Shown here piece after piece: positions 1 to 7,457 of a stretch of 42,263 bases of DNA. The notes beneath the pieces are model-generated. The model saw only the letters and a list, made by a program, of their open reading frames with translations, was not told the DNA's origin and made no database searches. The translations under genes were made by a program, and so were the position numbers. The stretch is from contig CANRFR010000012.1 of NCBI GenBank assembly GCA_947629945.1, forward strand, positions 1 through 42,263, read 5' to 3'. Numbering within the stretch: the first letter of the stretch is position 1; each line of letters opens with the position of its first letter. Origin of the DNA: an uncultured Clostridia bacterium. GTDB taxonomy: Bacteria; Bacillota; Clostridia; Oscillospirales; Ruminococcaceae.

Positions 1-116
1 ACCGACTGCTTGCTATGCTTTATCGGGTTCGGACTCTCACCGAACTATATTATCTGCACCGAACTGGCGCACCCTCTAAAACCTAGTTTAAGCAAAAACG
101 GCTTTTAGAGATATCC
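1..116 (-). ncRNA. Structured 5' leader RNA running off the left edge (class unknown)
   Basis: This lies immediately downstream of a consensus promoter and is read leftward out of the window, so the regulated gene is not visible. Read on the minus strand it has an 8-bp stem (CTCTAAAA pairing with TTTTAGAG) and then a hairpin GTTCGG-TGAGAG-TCCGAAC. The GGTGAGAGTCC core recalls the GGTG-N-A-TCC element of FMN and cobalamin riboswitches, but the other conserved blocks of those classes are missing or lie off the edge. I therefore call it only a probable regulatory leader. Confidence 0.4.
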
Positions 117-122
117 TTAAAT

Positions 123-151
123 ATTATATCATACCGACCGTTCAGTGTCAA
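123..151 (-). promoter_or_regulatory. Consensus sigma-A promoter for the left-edge leader
   Basis: On the minus strand TTGACA (146-151) and TATAAT (123-128) are separated by exactly 17 bp. Transcription would begin near 116 and run left into the structured leader. Both hexamers are perfect, which suggests high basal transcription with control at the RNA level. Confidence 0.75.
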
Positions 152-223
152 TGGTTTTAGCATTTTATATAAAGAAAATCAAGTCGAATTGTGAATTTTC
201 AACAACGCAGCGGCGCTCAAAAA

Positions 224-1903
224 TTAGTTTTTAGACAAATCGAAAACGTTCCCCGTTTCATGAAATTTATCCCATTCGGTAGCTTTTCCGTCGGTCTCGT
301 ACTCCACCATGTGATCCTCCTTGTAGATCTCATACCAGATAACTTTTCGAGTGCGCGGATATTCCGCCTCGGCGAACAGCTCCGAGCTTTGCTTTCCGTC
401 AAGCAGATCGTTGTAAGCCTGTGGCAGATCGAGATAAGATACGGGCTTGTCCGAATAAACAAGGTCGTGCTTCTCGCCCGCGCCCTTCACCAGCAATATC
501 GGATTAAAGCGCGAAAGAATATAGTTCTCGGGCGCGCCCTGTAACGGCTGATAGCCGTGATCCGCCATTATTACGATAACGGAATCGTCGTAAACGCCGT
601 TTTCTTTCAGCCGCTCGATAAACGCCGAAATTAGCTTCGCGGTGGCTGTGGTCTTTTGAAGATAGGTGCAGTTGCCTATTCTGTTCATATTCTCGTCCAT
701 ATCCAGCGGTACGTGAGCGCCCTCGGCGTGAATGAAGCGGAACTGCGCCCCGGACGTTTTATCGAGCGCGGGAACGTCATTAAACTCCTTGTAAAGAACA
801 TCGTTGCCCCAATTGAATTGGTCGATACAGCGCCCGAAATCCATTTTCTCGATGCCGGAATATTTCTTGAACGCGTAGGGCAGATATTTAAACCACACAT
901 ACCGCATTTCGTTGTCGAAATACGCGCCGAACTTGAGACTTACATTATTGGAGCCGGGATTGTTCTTGATGTTGAAGTTTTTTTCGCCGTACCAGTCGAA
1001 CTCGCTGTCGTAAAGGTACAAGTCGTAATCGCGCTCGTCAAGGGCTTTGAAGAGCGTCGAATCGTTTAGCGCGCGTTCGGAATAATCGCCGAAGCTCTCC
1101 TCGTTTTCGTTGAGATGTCCCGAAAGCACATAGGGCACCGAATCGCGCGTATACGCGTAGGTCGAAAGCACGTCTGTATAATAAGTGAAGTCATCGAACG
1201 CGTGGCGGAACTGCTCCTGCCCCGATATCACCTGCGTAAATTCCGTCGCGCTTTGCGAATCCACCATAAATATATAAAAGTTCTTATCTTTGGAAGCGCC
1301 GTTGAAATTTTCCGTGGTAGAGATAAGGTTGTTTTTGCTTTTAAAGAGGTCGTCTTGCGCCGCCGTCGTCACCAGCGACACGGTAAGCATTGCGAAAAGA
1401 GCCAGCGACGCTCCCGCCGCGCCTAACGCAAATTTTTTCAGACCGATATTTTTGCAGATGAACACCACTGCTACCGTCAAAATTACGCAAATCGCCAAAG
1501 TTATCCAATTGTCCGAAGCGTAGGCTTTCCAGTTTATCACCGAGCCGTCCAGCGCGGGCAAGTGCTTTACCAGTACGTTCCCTTGAACATACAGCACAAC
1601 GTAAGCCGTAAAAAAGACCGACAGCGCTATCCGATAAGGGAGCGCGTCCTTTACGTGCCGTACCGCGAAATACAGACCCGTGAACACCGCCGCCGTACCG
1701 AGAAAAAATATCGCGAAGATCTTCATTGTCGGCGCTATCATAATGCCGAAATCAAACCAGAAGTCGTCCTTATTGGTGCCGTACATCATCAGCGGCTCGT
1801 ATAAAAACAGCATAAAGCTCGCCGAAAAAGCCATTATCCACGCGGGCGCAAGCTGTTTCAGAATGTTTTTCGCGCCGTCTTGTTTTGTTGAAACGTTTGC
1901 CAT
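224..1903 (-). CDS. Membrane-anchored sulfatase / LTA-synthase-like alkaline phosphatase superfamily protein
   Basis: A 559-aa protein. The N-terminal ~190 residues carry about five hydrophobic membrane helices. The C-terminal half is a sulfatase/alkaline-phosphatase-fold domain facing outside, with a nucleophile-region strand (YIFMVDSQSA) and the metal-binding MADHGYQ motif near the C-terminus. This layout is that of lipoteichoic-acid synthases and related phosphoglycerol or phosphoethanolamine transferases of the envelope. The substrate cannot be told from sequence. The start at 1903 was chosen over an upstream in-frame codon because AAAGGAG lies just before it. The gene follows rpmB on the same strand, with the rpmB terminator between them. 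Confidence 0.75.
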   Translation of the reverse strand: MANVSTKQDGAKNILKQLAPAWIMAFSASFMLFLYEPLMMYGTNKDDFWFDFGIMIAPTMKIFAIFFLGTAAVFTGLYFAVRHVKDALPYRIALSVFFTAYVVLYVQGNVLVKHLPALDGSVINWKAYASDNWITLAICVILTVAVVFICKNIGLKKFALGAAGASLALFAMLTVSLVTTAAQDDLFKSKNNLISTTENFNGASKDKNFYIFMVDSQSATEFTQVISGQEQFRHAFDDFTYYTDVLSTYAYTRDSVPYVLSGHLNENEESFGDYSERALNDSTLFKALDERDYDLYLYDSEFDWYGEKNFNIKNNPGSNNVSLKFGAYFDNEMRYVWFKYLPYAFKKYSGIEKMDFGRCIDQFNWGNDVLYKEFNDVPALDKTSGAQFRFIHAEGAHVPLDMDENMNRIGNCTYLQKTTATAKLISAFIERLKENGVYDDSVIVIMADHGYQPLQGAPENYILSRFNPILLVKGAGEKHDLVYSDKPVSYLDLPQAYNDLLDGKQSSELFAEAEYPRTRKVIWYEIYKEDHMVEYETDGKATEWDKFHETGNVFDLSKN

Positions 1904-1954
1904 AAATATGCTCCTTTGCAGTGATGAAAAATACACAAGCGAGAGTTAAAACGG

Positions 1955-1981
1955 AAAAAGAGCCACCCTCGGGCGGCTCCT
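1955..1981 (-). terminator. Rho-independent terminator after rpmB
   Basis: On the minus strand GAGCCGCC-CGAG-GGTGGCTC forms an 8-bp hairpin with a G-T pair, followed by TTTTT. It ends the rpmB transcript before the downstream membrane sulfatase gene. Confidence 0.8.
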
Positions 1982-1995
1982 GAAATATCTGCTTA

Positions 1996-2184
1996 TCAGC
2001 CGGCTCTCTGAACCAGACCCGAGCGCAGGCAGCGTGAGCAAACATTAACTCTGCAAGGAGTTCCGTTTACGATAGCCTTTACTTTCTTAACATTGGGTTT
2101 GAATGTTCTGTTGGAGCGTCTGTGAGAGTGAGATACCTTGATACCGAAAGTAACACCCTTTCCGCAAATTTCGCACTTAGCCAT
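1996..2184 (-). CDS. rpmB: 50S ribosomal protein L28
   Basis: A 62-aa protein beginning MAKCEICGKG, with the L28 pattern of a CxxC near the start (CEIC), the HSHRRSNRTFKPN stretch and a second CxxC-like pair near the end (VCSRCLRSG). The two cysteine pairs are the zinc-binding C+ version of L28. It is a structural component of the large ribosomal subunit. The length is normal. The start is placed at the methionine after GAAGGAC, removing three spurious upstream codons. It has its own promoter and terminator, so it is a monocistronic unit. Confidence 0.95.
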   Translation of the reverse strand: MAKCEICGKGVTFGIKVSHSHRRSNRTFKPNVKKVKAIVNGTPCRVNVCSRCLRSGLVQRAG

Positions 2185-2229
2185 ATATAACACCGTCCTT
2201 CCGAATAGATTTTATCAGTAACAAAGTGT

Positions 2230-2258
2230 ATTATAACATAAATCGCCGCAAATTGCAA
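2230..2258 (-). promoter_or_regulatory. Promoter of rpmB
   Basis: On the minus strand TTGCAA (2253-2258) and TATAAT (2230-2235) are separated by 17 bp, about 45 bp upstream of the rpmB start. The -10 is perfect and the -35 is a fair match. Confidence 0.6.
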
Positions 2259-2300
2259 GCGTTTTTTTTAAATCGCGCAAACTTTGTTGATTTTGCACAA

Positions 2301-3299
2301 TCAAAGAACAATAAATCCGACTTTTTTCTGTACCTTTTGCAAGGTTTTGCGGCTGACCTTATATGCTTTTTCCGCACCTTTCTTCATGCAGTCCTCTATG
2401 TACCCCTTGTCGGCGGCAATACGCTTGTATTCCTCTTGCATTGGAGCCAGCTTATCCGCGACGGCTTCTCCGACTGCCAGTTTGAAATCTCCGTAGCCCT
2501 TGCCCTTGAACTCCGCTTCGATATCCTCGAAAGACTTGTCCGTTACCGCGCCGTAAATCGACATAAGATTGATAATTCCGTCTTTACCCTCTCTCGCGCA
2601 GACCTCGGTTTCGCTGTCGGTGACGGCGCGCTTGAACTTCCTTATTATAATATCGCGGTCGTCCAAAACCCATACGGACGCGTTCGGGTTTTCGTCCGAC
2701 TTGGACATTTTCTTGGTCGGGTCTTGCAGCGACATAACCTTTGCGGTAGATTTTGTTACATATCCCTCGGGCATTGTGAACACGTCGCCGTAAATGCCGT
2801 TGAACCGCTGAACGATATTTCTCGCAAGTTCCAAATGCTGCATTTGGTCTACTCCCACCGGAACCAGATCCGCTTGATAAAGCAGAATATCCGCCGCCAT
2901 AAGCACGGGATAAGTAAATAATCCCGCGTTGATGTTTTCGGGGTGCTTCGCCGATTTATCCTTGAACTGCGTCATTCTCGACAACTCTCCGAACTGCGTA
3001 TAACAGCTTAAAATCCACGAAAGCTCGGCGTGGTGCGGGTTATGCCCCTGAACGAACAGCGTGGACTTTTCGGGGTCTAAGCCCATTGCGATAAGCAGCG
3101 CGTAGCTCTCCTTTATCTGTGCGCGGAGCTTTACGGGGTCTTGGCGCACGGTTATCGAGTGCAAGTCCGCTATTCCGTATGTGCAGTCAAACTCCTCTTG
3201 CATTTTTATCCAATTCTGCATTGCGCCGAGGTAATTTCCCAAATGCGGCGTGTTGGTCGGCTGAATAAGGCTTAATATCTTTTTCTTCTGTTCTTCCAT
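2301..3299 (-). CDS. trpS: Tryptophan--tRNA ligase
   Basis: A 332-aa class I aminoacyl-tRNA synthetase that charges tRNA-Trp in the cytoplasm. Visible signatures are the HIGH-equivalent block near residue 15-25 (TNTPHLGNYLGA), the substrate-pocket segment with MAADILLYQADLVPVG-DQ near 140-155, and the KMSKS loop (KKMSKSDENP) near 200. The length fits bacterial TrpRS. An AAGGA ribosome site precedes the ATG. It is transcribed in the same direction as the aminotransferase upstream and rpmB downstream. Confidence 0.96.
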   Translation of the reverse strand: MEEQKKKILSLIQPTNTPHLGNYLGAMQNWIKMQEEFDCTYGIADLHSITVRQDPVKLRAQIKESYALLIAMGLDPEKSTLFVQGHNPHHAELSWILSCYTQFGELSRMTQFKDKSAKHPENINAGLFTYPVLMAADILLYQADLVPVGVDQMQHLELARNIVQRFNGIYGDVFTMPEGYVTKSTAKVMSLQDPTKKMSKSDENPNASVWVLDDRDIIIRKFKRAVTDSETEVCAREGKDGIINLMSIYGAVTDKSFEDIEAEFKGKGYGDFKLAVGEAVADKLAPMQEEYKRIAADKGYIEDCMKKGAEKAYKVSRKTLQKVQKKVGFIVL

Positions 3300-3346
3300 A
3301 ATTTTTCCTTTCTATATTTTTACAATGTATTTTTTCAAATACTCTT

Positions 3347-3487
3347 TTATTTTTCCGGCAGGCGGTCTTTAGGCGGTTCGCCCCATTCGGTAAGCCGATC
3401 GGCTACGCCCCTCATACATCTTTTGCAGACCCAAAACGACAGCTTATCAAGTTCAAAAGCCTCAAATTGCGGTCTGCCGAAAATCAA
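3347..3487 (-). CDS. Possible small zinc-knuckle-like protein (46 aa)
   Basis: A short open frame between the aminotransferase and trpS, starting at TTG and ending TAA. The translation contains a CKRC pair followed by a basic and charged tail, with protein-like composition. No family is recognised. There is no strong ribosome site before the TTG and an upstream start is blocked by a stop, so expression is doubtful. Inverted 9-bp blocks (GGCGGTCTT near 3362 and AAGACCGCC near 3503) flank it and could instead form a long stem. Confidence 0.3.
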   Translation of the reverse strand: MIFGRPQFEAFELDKLSFWVCKRCMRGVADRLTEWGEPPKDRLPEK

Positions 3488-3514
3488 GTCGTGTTTTCCA
3501 TAAGACCGCCTTAT

Positions 3515-4702
3515 TTATTTAAAGAAATTCTTCGCGCAAGTGCCCAAAATCTCCACGCCTTTATCAATCTGTTCGTCTGTAGGCGTGGAGAAATTCAGAC
3601 GAAACGAGTGCGACACCGCGTTCTCATCGCTCAAAAACGCATTGCCCGGCACTACGGCTACTTTTTTATGAACGGCTTCGGTGCAGAACGCGTTCATATC
3701 GTACTTTTCGGGGATAGTTGCCCAAATGAACAGACCGCCCTCGGGTTCGGAATAAGTAACGCACTCGGGCATATTCGCCTTGAGAGCGTTCGCCATATGT
3801 GTGTACTTCTTTAAATAAATGGCTTGCAACCGCTTCAAATGCTCGTTGAAGTCAACCGTTGCAACAAATTTATAAGTCAACATCTGCGCCCAGATATTCG
3901 TATGTACCGTGCTTGTCTGCAAGCCCACAACGGCTTTGCCGACAAGTTCGCTCTCGCCGCAGAGATATCCCACGCGCAAGCCCGGCGCTAAGGTTTTCGA
4001 GAACGTTCCCGCATAGAGCACATTGCCTTTCGTATCAAGCGACTTATAGCTTTCCACGGGAGTTCCCGCAAAGCGCAAGTCGCCGTATGGGTTATCTTCT
4101 AATATGTATATTCCGTATTTTTCCGCAAGCGCGAGAATGGCTTTGCGGCGCTCCAAAGAAGTGGTGTTGCCCGTGGGATTTTGGAAGTTCGGGATAGTGT
4201 AGAGGAATTTCGCGGTCGGGTGCGCTTTCAGAGCTTCCTCAAACTTTTCGGGAAGTATGCCGTCGCTGTCCGTAGGCAGACCGACCAGCTTTACCCCGTA
4301 GCTTCTGAACGCGTTCAGCGAACCTATGAAACTGGGATCTTCGCAGAATATCACGTCGCCCTCGTTACAAAGTATCTTCGCGGTAGTCTCTATAGCCTGC
4401 TGTGCGCCCGCCGTGACTATCACCAAATCGTTCTCCGCGAACATATTTTTGCTCCGCAAATCGCTTTCAAGCCACTTCCTGAGCGGCATATAGCCCTCGG
4501 TCACGGAATACTGGAGCGCGTTTATCGGCTCTTTCGCAAAAATCTCATCGGAGAGCTTCTTTATCGTATCCACGGGGAACGCCTCGGGCGCGGGATTTCC
4601 CGCCGCAAAGCTTATCACCTCGGGATCGGCTGTGAATTTCAATATCTCGCGTATCGCGGACGGCTGAAGTCCCGATACTTTGTTTGAAAAAGGTTTTAAC
4701 AT
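3515..4702 (-). CDS. PLP-dependent aminotransferase, class I/II (2-aminoadipate / MocR-like group)
   Basis: A 395-aa fold-type I aminotransferase. The N-terminal segment (ISFAAGNPAPEAFP), the cofactor region with NPTGNT near residue 165, EDNPYGDLR near 200 and the Schiff-base lysine in the YAGTFSKTLAPGLRVGY block near 230-245 are typical of the LysN/ARO8-like group that includes 2-aminoadipate and aromatic/branched-chain transaminases. The substrate is not predictable. The start at 4702 follows GAGG and replaces a longer frame. It has its own consensus promoter divergent from the tRNA gene. Confidence 0.88.
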   Translation of the reverse strand: MLKPFSNKVSGLQPSAIREILKFTADPEVISFAAGNPAPEAFPVDTIKKLSDEIFAKEPINALQYSVTEGYMPLRKWLESDLRSKNMFAENDLVIVTAGAQQAIETTAKILCNEGDVIFCEDPSFIGSLNAFRSYGVKLVGLPTDSDGILPEKFEEALKAHPTAKFLYTIPNFQNPTGNTTSLERRKAILALAEKYGIYILEDNPYGDLRFAGTPVESYKSLDTKGNVLYAGTFSKTLAPGLRVGYLCGESELVGKAVVGLQTSTVHTNIWAQMLTYKFVATVDFNEHLKRLQAIYLKKYTHMANALKANMPECVTYSEPEGGLFIWATIPEKYDMNAFCTEAVHKKVAVVPGNAFLSDENAVSHSFRLNFSTPTDEQIDKGVEILGTCAKNFFK

Positions 4703-4753
4703 ATTTTTTCCTCGCACAACTCAATATATTTTACAATCAATTACACCGTATTT

Positions 4754-4782
4754 ATTATATCACATCTTTGCTTTAATGTCAA
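4754..4782 (-). promoter_or_regulatory. Consensus promoter of the aminotransferase gene
   Basis: On the minus strand TTGACA (4777-4782) and TATAAT (4754-4759) are 17 bp apart, about 50 bp upstream of the start codon. Confidence 0.75.
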
Positions 4783-4885
4783 CATAAAAGTCAAAAGGTT
4801 AAAAAAATAGAGTCGTCACGCTTTAAGTCTATCACATACGCTAACGCCTTTTTCACAAAGTTTCAAACTTTTTTCTCAAACCCCC

Positions 4886-4914
4886 TTGACATTTTCCGTC
4901 AAATGCTGTATAAT
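4886..4914 (+). promoter_or_regulatory. Consensus promoter of the tRNA-Ala gene
   Basis: TTGACA (4886-4891) and TATAAT (4909-4914) with a 17-bp spacer end 29 bp before the mature tRNA 5' end. Both hexamers are perfect, as expected for a stable RNA gene. Confidence 0.85.
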
Positions 4915-4943
4915 ATATTTCGTTGAGAATTGATTTTCAATAT

Positions 4944-5019
4944 GGGGGTATAGCTCAGTTGGGAGAGCGCTTGCTTCGCATGTAAGAGGTCAGGGGTTCG
5001 AATCCCCTTATCTCCACCA
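4944..5019 (+). tRNA. tRNA-Ala (anticodon CGC, codon GCG)
   Basis: A 76-nt cloverleaf. The acceptor arm GGGGGTA pairs with TATCTCC (two G-T pairs). The D-arm is GCTC...GAGC. The anticodon stem CTTGC/GTAAG encloses a 7-nt loop TTCGCAT with anticodon CGC. The T-arm AGGGG-TTCGAAT-CCCCT is regular, and the CCA end is encoded. The accessory island starts just behind its terminator, so this locus is a plausible integration neighbourhood, though I did not find a duplicated tRNA end. Confidence 0.95.
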
Positions 5020-5096
5020 CTAAAATATTATTCAAAACCCGTCTACTATCTCGGCGGTTTTGCCGTGACGATTTGGTTTTGAAGCGTGAACTCAAA

Positions 5097-5129
5097 CGCG
5101 GAACATTTCGGTGTTCCGCGTTATTTTTT
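5097..5129 (+). terminator. Terminator of the tRNA gene
   Basis: CGCGGAACA-TTTCGG-TGTTCCGCG forms a perfect 9-bp hairpin followed by TTATTTTTT. Confidence 0.85.
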
Positions 5130-5181
5130 GTCCGAAATTGTCATTTTGACGAAAATTTGAATAATTATTTCTCGTTTTGCG

Positions 5182-5222
5182 CCGATTTGCGTGTTTACTC
5201 ACTGCAAATCGGTACTTTTTTT
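5182..5222 (+). terminator. Second terminator in the junction region
   Basis: CCGATTTGC (5182-5190) pairs with GCAAATCGG (5204-5212) across a 13-nt loop and is followed by a T-rich run. It has no gene directly upstream other than the tRNA, so it may be a remnant of a transcript lost when the island inserted. Confidence 0.65.
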
Positions 5223-5377
5223 GTTTAATATCTACAATTAAACCCGCTGTCTTTCTTTGTTTCTTTAAAATTTAAAAAGTGTTTGGTAGTTATATATACT
5301 GACGAGTAAATATATCGGCAACGTTAAGCGACCGAGAGTTAGCTTTTTAAACATTGAACCCCGCGTAATTTATGCCC

Positions 5378-5489
5378 AAACGCACAATTTGCATTTGTCA
5401 ATTTCAACAAAATTAGAAAAAATTTAATGCACACTTATACAGCTTGGTGAGTACCAATCACACGAAAACCTGTTCACAATTGTGCGTTT
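5378..5489. repeat. 12-bp inverted repeat upstream of the RT cassette
   Basis: AAACGCACAATT (5378-5389) is exactly repeated in inverse as AATTGTGCGTTT (5478-5489). The ~88-nt interior contains a small hairpin TTGGT-GAGT-ACCAA. The layout, a long closing stem around an internal hairpin upstream of an RT gene, superficially recalls a retron-type noncoding RNA, but the downstream RT is of group II intron type. It might equally be a protein-binding site or an element end. Confidence 0.45.
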
Positions 5490-5615
5490 TGTACAATTAT
5501 AGCCACCAATCTATTTAATGATTTAATTTCATAAACTGCATTTACAATCGTTAATGTAAGCAAAGAGTGACAGGCAAAACTCACACGAAATCAAAAAGAA
5601 AGGGGGCAGGCATAT

Positions 5616-5765
5616 ATGGCAAAAGCGGAAGATGTTATAATCAGTCAAGAACAAGCGCATGAGTTCGCCAAAGCCATATATGCCGATATAGAGGATTACA
5701 TAAAACAACATCAAGAGGAATTTGAAGAATTTCTCGCGGAGCAGCGAAAGGGGGTGGTATTATGA
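5616..5765 (+). CDS. Small acidic protein heading the RT cassette (49 aa)
   Basis: A 49-aa protein (begins MAKAEDVIISQEQ, rich in Glu and Ile, predicted largely helical) preceded by AAAGGGGG. Its TGA overlaps an ATG (ATGA) that begins a 9-codon ORF, whose own stop again overlaps the ATG of the next tiny ORF, so the chain is translationally coupled down to the RT. No family is recognised with confidence. It could be an RT cofactor or a regulatory leader peptide. Confidence 0.6.
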   Translation: MAKAEDVIISQEQAHEFAKAIYADIEDYIKQHQEEFEEFLAEQRKGVVL

Positions 5766-5787
5766 CCTGTTATATAGCGGTCGGGCA

Positions 5788-5871
5788 ATGAGCCGACAAG
5801 AGATAATGCGTCTTTACAGAACTTTTGAAAGGAGACAGCAAAATGAACGAGAAATCGTGTGCCGCTTCTGA
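5788..5871 (+). CDS. Tiny coupled ORF overlapping the RT start (27 aa)
   Basis: A 27-codon basic ORF (begins MSRQEIMRLYRTF) whose ATG overlaps the stop of a 9-codon ORF at 5762-5791 and whose end overlaps the RT start by 29 nt in another frame. Ribosomes finishing it would pass over the RT ribosome site at 5826-5835. It may be a real peptide or simply a coupling device. Confidence 0.3.
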   Translation: MSRQEIMRLYRTFERRQQNEREIVCRF

Positions 5872-7087
5872 CGGTATTCATCGTTGGAAAGATATTGATA
5901 TTGAAACAGCGAAGAAGAACGTTAAAAAGCTGCAAAGGCGCATTGCGGAAGCCTACGCTCATAGATGTTTTGATAAATTCGCATATTTGCAGAATGTATT
6001 GGTTCATTCGCTTTGTGCCAGAGTGTTAGCTGTTGATGTAGTATCGCGTAGTAGAGGTTGTAATACTGTTGGTGTAGATGGTAAAACACTTGATGATGTT
6101 TTGTATTTGATTTTTGATAATAACCTGAGGAGATACAAACCCCAGCCGCTGAAGAGAATATATATTCCCAAAGGTGACGGAAAAGTGCGACCTATAAGTA
6201 TACCGACAGTAGAAGATCGTGTAATGCAGACGCTGTATAAGTTTGCGTTAGAGCCTATCGCGGAATTGACAGCAGATGATTGCTCCTTTGGATTTCGTCC
6301 GAAGAGAAGTTCTCGTGACGCTTTGGTGAGGTGCGGTGAAATATTATCGCATAACCCTAAGATGAAATGGGTATTAAAAGCGGACATCAAATCTTGCTTT
6401 GATTGTATCAGTCATCAATGGATTATGGATAATATACCCATTAACAAATCCGCGCTAAGGAAATTCTTGAAATGCGGTTATATTGAGAAGCAAAACTATT
6501 ACGAAATGGAGCGCGGTGTTCCGCAAGGTGGGTGTTTATCGGCTATAATCTGTAATATGACGCTTGACGGATTAGAGGATATTCTGTATGAGAATTTTCC
6601 GAATGAAGTTGATGTTGTCAGATATGCTGATGATATAGTCATATTCGGAACCGATAAAACCCTTTTGGTACGAACTGTAGTTCCGCTGATTGAAAGTTTT
6701 TTACGCGTAAGGGGGCTTGAACTTTCCGAAGAGAAAACAAAACTCACTTATGTTGATTATGGTTTTTCGTTTCTCGGTTGGAGAGTGTATAAGTCTGATG
6801 AGCGGGTATGTTTGATACCAACGGACAAAAACATCACTTCATTGCTTGAAAAAATCGGGAAAATATTGAAAGGAGATTTTACCCTCTCTTACAAGATTAC
6901 TTGTAAGAAATTAGATGCGCTTATCCGAGGTTGGTTTAACTACTATATAAATATTGCGGTTAAACAGTCCCTCTATGGCGTTGAGTATGAGGTGTGCCGT
7001 CTGGTACACGACTTGACAGCGGACAAACGGGTCGTAGATTTTGTCCAAAATCTGTTTAAGGATTTGGATAAGAAATACACCAATTAA
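5843..7087 (+). CDS. Group II-intron-type reverse transcriptase/maturase without endonuclease domain
   Basis: A 414-aa protein. RT blocks in order: GVDGKT (~78), the IPKGDGKVRPISIPT block (~108-122), SFGFRPKRSSRDAL (~148), KADIKSCFD (~179), GVPQGGCLS (225-233) and the catalytic YADD (261-264). Then come FLGWRVY (~310) and the maturase-thumb GWFNYY (363-368). There is no C-terminal HNH endonuclease, and the size matches the compact class C or group II-like proteins. The ATG at 5843 follows AAAGGAGAC and is preferred to an upstream TTG. No domain V-like sequence is seen between 7088 and 7460, so it may be a free-standing group II-like RT rather than an intron ORF. Its role is unknown; repair or defence are possible. 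Confidence 0.85.
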   Translation: MNEKSCAASDGIHRWKDIDIETAKKNVKKLQRRIAEAYAHRCFDKFAYLQNVLVHSLCARVLAVDVVSRSRGCNTVGVDGKTLDDVLYLIFDNNLRRYKPQPLKRIYIPKGDGKVRPISIPTVEDRVMQTLYKFALEPIAELTADDCSFGFRPKRSSRDALVRCGEILSHNPKMKWVLKADIKSCFDCISHQWIMDNIPINKSALRKFLKCGYIEKQNYYEMERGVPQGGCLSAIICNMTLDGLEDILYENFPNEVDVVRYADDIVIFGTDKTLLVRTVVPLIESFLRVRGLELSEEKTKLTYVDYGFSFLGWRVYKSDERVCLIPTDKNITSLLEKIGKILKGDFTLSYKITCKKLDALIRGWFNYYINIAVKQSLYGVEYEVCRLVHDLTADKRVVDFVQNLFKDLDKKYTN

Positions 7088-7103
7088 GAAAGGAGTGAGC
7101 AAA

Positions 7104-7277
7104 ATGGACGCTTTCTACGAACAAAGCATTAGCCCCATAGAATTATTGGGGTACTCCAAGAATAACATTATTGATGTTTTGGAGGATAGGATTGATTTGC
7201 CGTATGAAATTGAAAATAAACTTCATATAGCTTATGAATTCTTGACTATCGTTCAGGAATATTTGTATAACGAATGA
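7104..7277 (+). CDS. Small acidic protein closing the RT cassette (57 aa)
   Basis: A 57-aa acidic helical protein (begins MDAFYEQSISPIELLG) with a good AAGGAG site, starting 16 nt after the RT stop and followed by a strong terminator. The position implies co-expression with the RT. No family is recognised. It occupies the place where an intron ORF would be followed by domains V and VI. Confidence 0.6.
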   Translation: MDAFYEQSISPIELLGYSKNNIIDVLEDRIDLPYEIENKLHIAYEFLTIVQEYLYNE

Positions 7278-7290
7278 TACCTGAACAAAC

Positions 7291-7336
7291 AAAGCCATTG
7301 AAATTGTCGAAAGAGGTTTCAATGGCTTTAATTTTT
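7291..7336 (+). terminator. Terminator of the RT cassette
   Basis: AAAGCCATTGAAA (7291-7303) pairs perfectly over 13 bp with TTTCAATGGCTTT (7317-7329), followed by AATTTTTG. It closes the RT operon. Confidence 0.85.
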
Positions 7337-7457
7337 GTCGTTCTTGACGCTCGTATATATTAAAGGTTTTTGGGTGTTTTTGCCGTTCTCTTGGGTTCTG
7401 CAAGGCAAAATTTATCCGGCAAGGGAATTACACTATTCTAAAGAAAACCACGAAATT

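Larger units (their letters stand above)
5130..5615. other. Gene-less junction between chromosome and island
   Basis: There is no convincing ORF in this AT-rich stretch. It contains a second terminator (5182-5222) and a 12-bp inverted repeat about 90 nt apart (5378-5489). The left end of the accessory island should lie here, but I saw no direct repeat shared with 14963-15150 that would mark attachment sites. Confidence 0.5.

Noticed and set aside
224-1936. Opposite-strand ORFs inside chromosomal genes (such as 191-544 and 656-1069)
   Set aside because: They are antisense shadows of the sulfatase-like gene, with no ribosome sites or recognisable families.
4944-5129. Attachment site formed by the tRNA 3' end
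   Set aside because: No second copy of the tRNA 3' end was found at the right of the island or beside the prophage recombinases, and serine recombinases usually do not use tRNA ends.
5378-7087. Retron or diversity-generating retroelement
   Set aside because: The RT has group II motifs (GVPQGGCLS, YADD, GWFNYY), not retron or DGR signatures, and no template/variable repeat pair was seen in the tail genes.
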